Source of the DNA: Bacillota bacterium
Lineage (GTDB): Bacteria; Bacillota; Bacilli; Alicyclobacillales; Alicyclobacillaceae
Direction of reading: 5' to 3'
Length of the DNA: 5,187 nucleotides
NCBI GenBank assembly: GCA_021820805.1
Contig: JAKADF010000020.1
Location: 11,362-16,548, forward strand
Under the pieces are notes generated by a model. That model did not search any database. It was given only the letters and a program-made list of their open reading frames with translations, and had not been told where the DNA came from. How positions within the stretch are numbered: position 1 is the first letter of the stretch; every line of letters starts with the position of its first letter. The translations under genes and the position numbers were made by a program. Of the stretch, positions 1-5,187 are shown piece after piece.

Positions 1-23
1 ATATACAAATATATAAAAGCTTA

Positions 24-53
24 GAGCTGGCAGTCCAAGTTGACTGCCAGCTT
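24..53 (-). terminator. Probable intrinsic terminator of the M29 aminopeptidase gene
   Basis: A perfect 11-bp inverted repeat (arms 25-35 and 42-52, loop of 6 nt at 36-41) lies 15 nt past the aminopeptidase stop codon. Read on the minus strand it is followed, after about five bases, by a TTTTATATAT stretch, so the U-tract is present but displaced and interrupted. On the plus strand only three T residues follow the stem, so the signal fits minus-strand termination better. Stem strength and position make a terminator the best reading; its efficiency cannot be judged from sequence alone. Confidence 0.75.
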
Positions 54-67
54 TGATGAGAATACGA

Positions 68-1300
68 CTATTCTGCCCAGTTTCCGTGACGAAACAGCGG
101 GATTCGTGTTCCGTCAGCTCGTTCTCCGTCAATATCCATATCGGCTGATCCAATCATAAAATCAACATGCATAAGACTATTATTTACACCTTTTTTGTCT
201 AATTCTTCACGACTCATTTCTGTTCCGCCAATCAGACAAGTTGGATAAGCCGCACCGATTGCGAGATGGCATGATGCATTTTCATCAAATAATGTATTTG
301 CAAAAATAATATTTGAATTGGAAATAGGTGAATCAAATGGAACGAGTGCAACCTCGCCCAAATAATGGGACCCATCATCAGTTTCAATAAGTTTTTTTAA
401 TGTTTCAAGCTCTGTATCTGCCTTTACGTCAACAATTCTTCCACTCTCGAAACGAAGGGATATATTTTCAATATATTTTCCACTATAATTTAGTGGCTTG
501 GTACTCGTTACTACACCGTTTACGCCGCTCCGATGCGGCATCGTAAACACCTCTTCCGTTGGCATGTTGGGCATAAATGGTATTCCATTTTGGGTTTTAG
601 CACCGCCTCCTGCCCAAAGATGTCCTTCTGGCAATTCAATTGACAAATCTGTTCCTTCTGCTTTGTAGTGAAGCTTTTTAAATTTCTTTTCATTTAGGAA
701 TTGTACTCTATTCCGTAAATTGTCCACATGTTTATTCCACGCCGCAATGGGGTCTTCTGAATAGATCCGGGTAGCTTTGAAAATTGCATCCCATAATTTC
801 TCGATTTGTTCGTTTCGGGATAAATTCGGAAAAACTTTTTTGGCCCAACCTTCCGTAGGCACGGACACAAGGCACCAACTTACCTTGTCTGCCATCATGT
901 CGTCACTAAATTTCTCTAGAGCAACAGCTCTTACCCTGTTAGCAGTCGAAATCCGGTCTGCATCAATTTCTTTTAATAAATCTGGATTTGGGGCATAAAT
1001 AGTAAGAAATGCTGCTCCTTTGTTTGCCAGTTCCTCCATCGTCCGAACTTTCCAATCGGGGAATTCCTTTAATCCCTCCATAGGCTGCATCTCATATGTA
1101 AGACGATTCACCTCATCGTCGCTCCACTCTACATACACGTGCTTTGCGCCGGACTTATAGGCAACCCTGACAACTCTCCGTACAAATTCAACACTTTCAA
1201 TTGGTGCACGAACATATAGTGTCTGTTCTGGTTGAACATTCACACCAAGTTTAATAGTCAATTCAGCATACTTTTCCAAATTGTCATGAAAGCTCTCCAT
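68..1300 (-). CDS. ampS: M29 family metallo-aminopeptidase (AmpS/PepS-like)
   Basis: This complete 410-aa protein resembles the M29 leucyl aminopeptidases (AmpS, PepS, aminopeptidase T), cytoplasmic dimetal exopeptidases that remove N-terminal residues from peptides. The length is typical of the family. The N-terminal domain contains the characteristic segment VYVEWSDDEV (residues 55-64). The C-terminal catalytic domain shows the expected metal-binding and catalytic candidates in order: the acidic pair in NMPTEEVF (Glu249/Glu250), Glu316 in LGEVALV, His345 in NASCHLAIG, Tyr352, and His378 with Asp380 in LMHVDFM. No signal peptide or membrane segment is seen. The ATG at 1300 is well supported: an AAGGAAG ribosome binding site lies 7 nt upstream, and the N-terminal sequence (ENLxKYAxL-like) matches my recollection of the family start. 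The gene is monocistronic in this window, diverging from the membrane-protein gene and followed by a hairpin. The family call is firm. The symbol rests on similarity to Bacillus AmpS, and the peptide preference is unknown. Confidence 0.95.
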   Translation of the reverse strand: MESFHDNLEKYAELTIKLGVNVQPEQTLYVRAPIESVEFVRRVVRVAYKSGAKHVYVEWSDDEVNRLTYEMQPMEGLKEFPDWKVRTMEELANKGAAFLTIYAPNPDLLKEIDADRISTANRVRAVALEKFSDDMMADKVSWCLVSVPTEGWAKKVFPNLSRNEQIEKLWDAIFKATRIYSEDPIAAWNKHVDNLRNRVQFLNEKKFKKLHYKAEGTDLSIELPEGHLWAGGGAKTQNGIPFMPNMPTEEVFTMPHRSGVNGVVTSTKPLNYSGKYIENISLRFESGRIVDVKADTELETLKKLIETDDGSHYLGEVALVPFDSPISNSNIIFANTLFDENASCHLAIGAAYPTCLIGGTEMSREELDKKGVNNSLMHVDFMIGSADMDIDGERADGTRIPLFRHGNWAE

Positions 1301-1307
1301 TCAATTA

Positions 1308-1314
1308 CTTCCTT
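1308..1314 (-). promoter_or_regulatory. Ribosome binding site of the aminopeptidase gene
   Basis: Read on the minus strand the site is AAGGAAG, 7 nt upstream of the ATG at 1300. This is close to the Firmicute Shine-Dalgarno consensus and fixes the start codon. Confidence 0.8.
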
Positions 1315-1332
1315 TCCTAAAAATTTCTAAGT

Positions 1333-1357
1333 ACTGTCACAGCATACCACTGACAGT
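1333..1357. promoter_or_regulatory. Inverted repeat bracketing the predicted -10: possible operator
   Basis: The perfect 7-bp arms ACTGTCA (1333-1339) and TGACAGT (1351-1357) are separated by 11 nt and centred on 1345. The predicted -10 of the divergent aminopeptidase promoter falls within the spacer, and the right arm lies between -10 and -35. That geometry suits a dimeric repressor site. No T-tract follows on either strand, so it does not read as a terminator. The repeat is short and the binding protein is unknown, so the operator role is inference. Confidence 0.35.
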
Positions 1358-1369
1358 GAAATGTATGAA
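1341..1369 (-). promoter_or_regulatory. Candidate sigma-A-type promoter of the aminopeptidase gene
   Basis: On the minus strand, a TTCATA -35-like hexamer (1364-1369) is separated by 17 nt from TATGCT (1341-1346). The latter is preceded by TGG, giving an extended TGnTATGCT -10. Each hexamer matches consensus at 4 of 6 positions, and the extended -10 strengthens the call. Transcription would start near 1334, giving a leader of about 34 nt that contains the ribosome binding site. This is a by-eye prediction in AT-rich DNA. Confidence 0.5.
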
Positions 1370-1430
1370 ATTCAAGTGCAAAACCGTATGGAGCCTAACA
1401 ATTTGCAAACAATATTTAAATCGTTACAAC

Positions 1431-1436
1431 GAGGAG
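1431..1436 (+). promoter_or_regulatory. Ribosome binding site that decides the membrane-protein start
   Basis: GAGGAG lies 9 nt upstream of the ATG at 1446. The same frame is open back to a GTG at 1356, but that codon sits inside the inverted repeat, and the 30 extra residues look unlike a FUSC N-terminus. The strong site therefore supports 1446. Confidence 0.8.
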
Positions 1437-1445
1437 TGTCAACGA

Positions 1446-2501
1446 ATGGGTTCTCGATTCATAACGCTTATTTTCCAATATGCGAACGTATGGAAAACTG
1501 CAATTGCTGCAGGGCTATCATTTGAAATCGCACAACTTACCGGTACAAAGCACCCTTATTTTGCTCCTCTTGCTGCAATACTGTGTGTACAAATCACTAT
1601 TAATAAGTCGATAAAAAGTGGATATAACCGGATTGTCGGTACAGTTGTCGGTGTCCTTTTAACTGCATTTATAGCTGGTACTATTGGTGAACATGGATGG
1701 AGCATAGGCCTTATTGTTTTAATCGGCACTCTGCTAGCGAGGTTGCTCGGTCTTGGAGAGTCTGCTGTTTATCAAGTTGGAATCAGCGCAATGATGGTAC
1801 TCCTTTTTGAAGTAAAATCCCATAGCTATGCATTCGATCGCGTTTTCGAAACTATCATTGGTGCTTCCATTGCAGTGCTTATCAATATGCTTGTCTTTCC
1901 GCCAGACTTAACACGCGATGCGAAAGAGGCGTACAATACGCTGAATAGAAATCTTGCTAAGTGTTTCTACCGAACAGCAGAATGGATTGACCACGACTGT
2001 CCAAGAACTGAAGGAGAGAAGCTTCGGGAAGACACACGCGGATTTCTGAAGCAACTGCATGATACCATAACGAAAGCTGAACAAGCCGATGATAGCCTTA
2101 AATATAATCCATTTAAACAAAAGAACAGAAAGAGACTACATGATATACGAGAAAAACTTCTGCTTACAGAACGAGCATATAACCACTTGGTAGGCATTGT
2201 GCGTACTTTCCACCATTGGTCTCAGAGCGAGCGATTTTTACGCGAGTTTTACGAACCGTGGGCAGATAGAATGCGGTATATCGGAGATATCATTCAAAAT
2301 CGCAAAGTAGGTGACACTGAGCAGGCAAGACGTAAAATGGATAGCAGCTATGAAAATAACAATGAAATTGAAATGGCACTGCCTAAAGACGTTAGATTCT
2401 ATACATTCACACTATCCGTATACAATGACGCAATTCAGATGATGCGGGAGTTTAGCACGGAATTTGATAATAACCTCAAAAAAAAAGAGCCTGTCAGTTA
2501 G
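1446..2501 (+). CDS. FUSC / aromatic acid exporter family membrane protein (DUF939-like)
   Basis: This 351-aa protein has a hydrophobic N-terminal half and a soluble, helical, charged C-terminal half, the layout of the ArAE_1/DUF939 group of the FUSC superfamily common in bacilli. Likely membrane segments lie near residues 17-33, 38-52, 63-80, 85-103, 109-122 and 133-152. Two family-type signatures are visible: NRIVGTVVGV (61-70), following a Lys/Ser-rich turn, and DRVFETIIGA continuing to Asn147 and FPPD (131-154). From about residue 155 onward the chain is rich in Lys, Arg, Glu and Asp, consistent with the cytoplasmic DUF939 C-terminal domain. ATG 1446 is chosen because GAGGAG lies 9 nt upstream. 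The in-frame GTG at 1356 would add an unconvincing Lys/Cys-rich extension. Some superfamily members export aromatic carboxylates, but substrates for the bacillar DUF939 proteins are largely unestablished, so transport of aromatic acids is a name-level inference. The gene converges on the molybdenum hydroxylase operon, with 5 nt between stops. Confidence 0.88.
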   Translation: MGSRFITLIFQYANVWKTAIAAGLSFEIAQLTGTKHPYFAPLAAILCVQITINKSIKSGYNRIVGTVVGVLLTAFIAGTIGEHGWSIGLIVLIGTLLARLLGLGESAVYQVGISAMMVLLFEVKSHSYAFDRVFETIIGASIAVLINMLVFPPDLTRDAKEAYNTLNRNLAKCFYRTAEWIDHDCPRTEGEKLREDTRGFLKQLHDTITKAEQADDSLKYNPFKQKNRKRLHDIREKLLLTERAYNHLVGIVRTFHHWSQSERFLREFYEPWADRMRYIGDIIQNRKVGDTEQARRKMDSSYENNNEIEMALPKDVRFYTFTLSVYNDAIQMMREFSTEFDNNLKKKEPVS

Positions 2502-2508
2502 GCCCTTT
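2478..2508 (-). terminator. Intrinsic terminator of the hydroxylase operon, overlapping both convergent stops
   Basis: The arms AAAGAGCCT (2484-2492) and AGGCCCTTT (2500-2508) pair with one A/C mismatch around a 7-nt loop. On the minus strand the hairpin runs directly into nine consecutive T residues (2478-2486; three of them also belong to the stem), a classic intrinsic terminator for the operon ending at 2507. It covers the TAG of the plus-strand gene (2499-2501) and the TAA of the minus-strand gene (2507-2509). The poly-A on the plus strand encodes the Lys-rich C-terminus of the membrane protein. Plus-strand readout has only a short CTTT, so termination in that direction would be weaker. 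Confidence 0.7.
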
Positions 2509-2998
2509 AAGCTTGATTTGCTGCCTTCTTTGCAGTGCTAAGTACAGATTTCATCGAAGCTTCAATTTCTTGGTATCCAGTGCATCGGCACAGGTTTGAT
2601 GCCATCCATTCGCGTATTGTATCATCATTCGCATCCGGGTGAATCGTTGTAAGCGCATATCCGTTTAAAATGAAACCAGGAGTACAATATCCACATTGAA
2701 GTGCGTGATGGAGAGTAAACGCTTGCTGAATAGGGGTATTTGTTAGTGCTTCTATCGTTGTTACTTTGTGACCAATTGCCTCTGCTGCGAGCATAATACA
2801 GGAATGAATGGGCCATCCGTCAACTAAAACCGTACAGGTTCCACAATCTCCCGTTTGACAACCAGGTTTTGCCCCAAAAAGTCCTAACTCATTTCTAAGA
2901 ATGTAAAGAAGCGTATCAGCAGGACGAATGCCAACTTGTTGAATATACCCATTTATATTAAGTTCTACAAAGGACTTCCCTTTCTCAACGGATATCAT
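2507..2998 (-). CDS. 2Fe-2S subunit of a xanthine dehydrogenase-family molybdenum hydroxylase
   Basis: This 163-aa small subunit carries the two 2Fe-2S clusters that pass electrons from the Mo centre to FAD (PucE/CoxS/XdhC-type). The N-terminal plant-ferredoxin-like domain has Cys47, Cys52 and Cys55 in GCQTGDCGTC, with Cys67 in HSC. The C-terminal helical domain has Cys102 and Cys105 in QCGYCTPG, and Cys137 and Cys139 in NLCRCTGY. All eight ligands are present and the length is normal. There is no Tat or other signal peptide, so the enzyme should be cytoplasmic. The ATG at 2998 is preferred over an in-frame ATG at 3028: a GGAGG site lies 9 nt upstream of 2998, and the following residues (VELNINGYIQ) are where the domain normally begins. 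It is the last gene of the operon, and its start overlaps the end of the FAD-subunit gene by 14 nt, suggesting translational coupling. The family is certain; substrate specificity lies in the large subunit. Confidence 0.95.
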   Translation of the reverse strand: MISVEKGKSFVELNINGYIQQVGIRPADTLLYILRNELGLFGAKPGCQTGDCGTCTVLVDGWPIHSCIMLAAEAIGHKVTTIEALTNTPIQQAFTLHHALQCGYCTPGFILNGYALTTIHPDANDDTIREWMASNLCRCTGYQEIEASMKSVLSTAKKAANQA

Positions 2999-3833
2999 CA
3001 GAACTTGCCTCCATTTGCACCAGAGCATCAGTCAACCCTTCCGTAAAAAGAAACTTGCGATATTCAGCAGAACCTTGTATATCGTCGATGACGCCATTTT
3101 CTAAATGACTCACAGCTTGATGAACACGCTCAGTAATTGACAGTGTGTTATTATTCAGCATCTTTTCAACTTCAAGTGAACGAAACGGAAATGCGTGGAG
3201 TCCGCTGCACGCTAATCGCATATTTTGTGCTGCTTTCATCATGGCGATAGTAAAGAGCGGATAATCAATTTTCGTTTGTTTTGTCCTTTTTAGATGGAAA
3301 TACGGTATTTCGGTATAATGCTTTATCGTCCGTAATTGCACCAACAGTTCTCCATCTTGAAGCTGTAAACTTTGTGTAAACAAATCCATAATTGGCAAGC
3401 GGCGCAATCCATTTGTACCTGCTATAACGATATCGCTCTCTGAGAGCAAGAATGGAAGCACAACTTCCTTAAATATGAGCTCTGAGCAAAGGTTACCGCC
3501 AATTGTAATTTTATTCCGAGATGTGTGGTCAGCAACCCCTGTCGCGACACTAGTTAACAGTGGAAACAAGTTCGCTTCGGCTGCTTTCGTTAATGTTACG
3601 CCAGACCCGATGACAAGCTCTTCACCTTCAAAATGACATAGATTACATTCAAGAATATCTTTTATGTCAATAACTGCATCCAATACGAGGTCTGCAGCAC
3701 GCGACTTTGTAATAATTTCAGTTCCTCCAGAAAAATACATTGGCCTTTTACCTAAATTCTTAATTTGCTGAAATAAACTTACCGCTTCGTTCACATTTTC
3801 TGGACGATAATATGAAAAATCAAACCCTATCAT
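2985..3833 (-). CDS. FAD-binding subunit of a xanthine dehydrogenase-family molybdenum hydroxylase
   Basis: This 282-aa medium subunit (PucC/CoxM-type) holds FAD, which takes electrons from the 2Fe-2S subunit and passes them to the final acceptor. The N-terminal FAD-binding domain shows both flavin-contact loops: FSGGTEI (34-40, the AGGTDL-type loop) and TIGGNL (110-115). IDYPLFTIA (189-197) and GSAEYRKFL (254-262) are typical of the C-terminal CO dehydrogenase flavoprotein domain. There is no insertion with an extra cluster-binding cysteine set, unlike the 4-hydroxybenzoyl-CoA reductase beta subunit. The ATG at 3833 is chosen because a GAGGGGGAG site lies just upstream and the protein then begins with the usual FxYYRPENVNEAV-like segment. 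The in-frame ATG at 3884 would add 17 residues encoded within the overlapping large-subunit gene. The start overlaps the large-subunit stop by 14 nt and the end overlaps the 2Fe-2S start by 14 nt. The direct electron acceptor (NAD or other) cannot be read from the sequence. Confidence 0.94.
   Translation of the reverse strand: MIGFDFSYYRPENVNEAVSLFQQIKNLGKRPMYFSGGTEIITKSRAADLVLDAVIDIKDILECNLCHFEGEELVIGSGVTLTKAAEANLFPLLTSVATGVADHTSRNKITIGGNLCSELIFKEVVLPFLLSESDIVIAGTNGLRRLPIMDLFTQSLQLQDGELLVQLRTIKHYTEIPYFHLKRTKQTKIDYPLFTIAMMKAAQNMRLACSGLHAFPFRSLEVEKMLNNNTLSITERVHQAVSHLENGVIDDIQGSAEYRKFLFTEGLTDALVQMEASSDDIR
3008..3012 (-). promoter_or_regulatory. Ribosome binding site of the 2Fe-2S subunit, inside the FAD-subunit gene
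   Basis: GGAGG on the minus strand lies 9 nt upstream of the ATG at 2998, within the last codons of the FAD-subunit gene. It selects 2998 over the ATG at 3028. Confidence 0.75.
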
Positions 3834-5187
3834 TTGTTCTCCCCCTCGTCTGCCAAATCCGCTCGGGAGTATAGGGGAACTCATTCAGTTCTACACATGC
3901 TGCCTTTGACAAGCTGTTTCCAAGGGCCCCGGGCATGCCGATTACCCCATATTCACCAATCCCCCGCGCACCATATGGTCCATCAATCAGCGGCGTCTCT
4001 ACAAAATCAACCAGGTATTCCGGCTGTTCACCAAACCGCATCATTCGATAAGTTCGAAAATCTGGGTTCTGAATTCTGCCTTGTTCGTCAAACATGAAAG
4101 CTTCTCTCGTCGCCCAACTCAGTCCCAAAAACATACCGCCTTGCATCTGTCCCTTTGCTAGTACCGGGTTTATCACTTTACCCGCATCAAGAACGGTAAC
4201 CGCTTTTAAAATTCGGTAAGAACAATCTCGCTTATTAAATTCTACCTCGACTGCTTGTGCCCCGACTGTCCACTGGGGGCCAGGTTTCCCAAACCCGGTT
4301 TCTCTATTCAGAGGCGTTAAGTGTCTAACAACGTACGCACCCCTGCCAATGATTTGCCCTTCGACAGAATGGCCGTTCGTGTATTCATAACCAAATACAA
4401 TATCCTTGATTTCAATTCCGAACTCAGGTGCATCCTTCAAATAGACGCGGCCATTTCCAACATCAAGATCATCAGGCAAACATTGAAGAGCAATGGCACC
4501 CGTACGTTTAAGTTGCCTTATCACGTCATCGGCTGCAGCCAGAACTGCTCTCCCCCCCAAAAACGTAGTACTGCTCGCAACAGTCTTCCATTGATGTGGG
4601 TCGTATTGGGTATTTACATCAATCGTTACGTGGATTTGCTCCATCTTCATCTTTAATTTCTCTGCGAGAATTTGCGCCAGTACGGTCTTCGCGCCTTGCC
4701 CGAGTTCAACGGCTGCGCAGTTCAAATTGACGCTTCCGTCCTCATTGAAAGTAAGTACTGCTCCTGAACCAGCATTTGGCGGTGTACTCGATGTTTTCCA
4801 CAAACAACAAATTCCTTTTGTACGTACTAAGTCGCCCGAGATAACGGCCTCTTCCCCTTTTTGCCACTCGATAAGCTCTGCAGCACGTTTCAAGCATTTT
4901 GTAACATTTCCAACATTGCTGTGATTCAAGAGAACACCGGTTGGAGTCGTATCACCCGGTCTAATACCGTTTTTAAGCCGTAACTCAACAGGATCGATTC
5001 CAAGTTTCTTTGCAAGCAAATCCATTGTTCGCTCCATGGTAAATGAAAGCTCTGGGTGGCCGAATCCACGAAAGGAAGTGGCGTAGGGATGGTTTGTATA
5101 CATACAGTAGGAATCGCACCATACATGAGGAATATGGTAAGGGCCTGTACAATCGGCTGCGGCTGCTTTACTGATGCCCGCAGATTG
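3820..5187 (-). CDS. Molybdopterin-binding large subunit of a xanthine dehydrogenase-family hydroxylase (5' end missing)
   Basis: The frame stays open to the right edge, so this is the C-terminal 455 residues of a protein usually about 750-790 aa; roughly 300 N-terminal residues are outside. The ATG at 5103 is internal, because the 28 codons before it read as family sequence (GPYHIPHVW, then YTNHP). Residue numbers below count from the window edge. SFRGFG (38-43) is the FRGFG active-site loop of xanthine dehydrogenase-like enzymes. ELGQGAKT (161-168) is the GQG molybdopterin-contact loop. A WKTVASSTTF segment (200-209) follows, and GIGEYG (409-414) supplies the conserved catalytic Glu412. At the site of the AYxCSFR motif of form I CO dehydrogenases this protein has PYATSFR, with Thr for the Mo/Cu-binding Cys, so it is not a CO dehydrogenase. 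The pocket glutamate is followed by YG rather than the PP of classical xanthine dehydrogenases. Substrate is undetermined: a purine or another N-heterocycle or aromatic aldehyde is possible. It is the upstream gene of the three seen, overlapping the FAD-subunit gene by 14 nt. Confidence 0.94.
   Translation of the reverse strand, partial: QSAGISKAAAADCTGPYHIPHVWCDSYCMYTNHPYATSFRGFGHPELSFTMERTMDLLAKKLGIDPVELRLKNGIRPGDTTPTGVLLNHSNVGNVTKCLKRAAELIEWQKGEEAVISGDLVRTKGICCLWKTSSTPPNAGSGAVLTFNEDGSVNLNCAAVELGQGAKTVLAQILAEKLKMKMEQIHVTIDVNTQYDPHQWKTVASSTTFLGGRAVLAAADDVIRQLKRTGAIALQCLPDDLDVGNGRVYLKDAPEFGIEIKDIVFGYEYTNGHSVEGQIIGRGAYVVRHLTPLNRETGFGKPGPQWTVGAQAVEVEFNKRDCSYRILKAVTVLDAGKVINPVLAKGQMQGGMFLGLSWATREAFMFDEQGRIQNPDFRTYRMMRFGEQPEYLVDFVETPLIDGPYGARGIGEYGVIGMPGALGNSLSKAACVELNEFPYTPERIWQTRGRTNDRV
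3839..3847 (-). promoter_or_regulatory. Ribosome binding site of the FAD subunit, inside the large-subunit gene
   Basis: GAGGGGGAG on the minus strand ends 5 nt before the ATG at 3833 and lies within the final codons of the large-subunit gene. It supports 3833 rather than 3884 as the start. Confidence 0.75.

Noticed and set aside
1321..1335. CodY-box-like sequence in the predicted aminopeptidase leader
   Set aside because: By hand alignment it matches the AATTTTCWGAAAATT consensus at only 10 of 15 positions, which is expected by chance in AT-rich intergenic DNA.
1403..1430. TTGCAA...TACAAC as a plus-strand promoter for the FUSC-like gene
   Set aside because: With 16-nt spacing, transcription would begin at about the ribosome binding site (1431-1436), leaving it absent or incomplete in the mRNA; the -10 match is also weak.
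1908..2197. Two minus-strand open frames inside the membrane-protein gene
   Set aside because: They overlap each other and are antisense to a coherent DUF939-like C-terminal domain, with no independent support.
3834..4097. Open frame of 87 codons on the plus strand
   Set aside because: It is antisense to the C-terminal end of the large subunit, including the catalytic Glu motif; its low-complexity His/Pro/Ser-rich product looks like an artefact.
4321..4656. Open frame of 111 codons on the plus strand opposite the large-subunit gene
   Set aside because: It lies wholly antisense to strongly conserved molybdopterin-subunit sequence, has no recognisable domain, and no convincing ribosome binding site was noted. 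It is a shadow frame.
4990..5100. Form I CO dehydrogenase annotation suggested by the SFR residues
   Set aside because: The Cys of AYxCSFR that binds the Mo/Cu centre is replaced by Thr (PYATSFR), and the following FRGFG is xanthine dehydrogenase-like.
5101..5103. ATG as the start of the large-subunit gene
   Set aside because: The frame continues upstream for 28 codons to the window edge, with clear family sequence (GPYHIPHVW), so the gene is truncated by the window and not short.

Overview
The window looks like chromosomal DNA of a low-GC Firmicute, probably Bacillaceae or Planococcaceae. The pointers are its AT-rich composition (judged by eye), strong purine-rich Shine-Dalgarno sites, an AmpS-type M29 aminopeptidase, and a DUF939/ArAE_1-type membrane protein typical of bacilli. 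This placement is an inference. No rRNA, tRNA, CRISPR array, transposase or integration signature was seen.

Layout from left to right: (1) positions 1-67 hold a strong hairpin, the likely terminator of the first gene. (2) 68-1300, minus strand, is a complete M29 metallo-aminopeptidase (AmpS-like, 410 aa). (3) 1301-1445 is a divergent intergenic region with a plausible extended -10 promoter for the aminopeptidase. A perfect 7-bp inverted repeat brackets the -10 hexamer and may be an operator. (4) 1446-2501, plus strand, is a 351-aa FUSC/aromatic-acid-exporter-like membrane protein. (5) 2507-5187, minus strand, is the 3' part of an operon for a three-subunit molybdenum hydroxylase of the xanthine dehydrogenase family. 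It is transcribed as large molybdopterin subunit (cut by the right edge), FAD subunit, then 2Fe-2S subunit. The two gene junctions each overlap by exactly 14 nt, and each downstream start has its own strong ribosome binding site.

The three hydroxylase subunits should form one cytoplasmic enzyme. Substrate is oxidised at the Mo centre in the large subunit, electrons pass through two 2Fe-2S clusters in the small subunit, and then reach FAD in the medium subunit. The active-site motifs fit the xanthine dehydrogenase/N-heterocycle hydroxylase group and exclude a form I CO dehydrogenase, but the substrate cannot be read from this fragment. The operon converges on the membrane-protein gene with only 5 nt between stop codons. 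One hairpin spans both stops, and its U-tract points in the direction that ends the hydroxylase transcript. The aminopeptidase and membrane protein have no evident biochemical link to the hydroxylase.

I see no convincing undescribed system. The most useful follow-ups are the hydroxylase's substrate, the possible operator over the ampS promoter, and the shared terminator.
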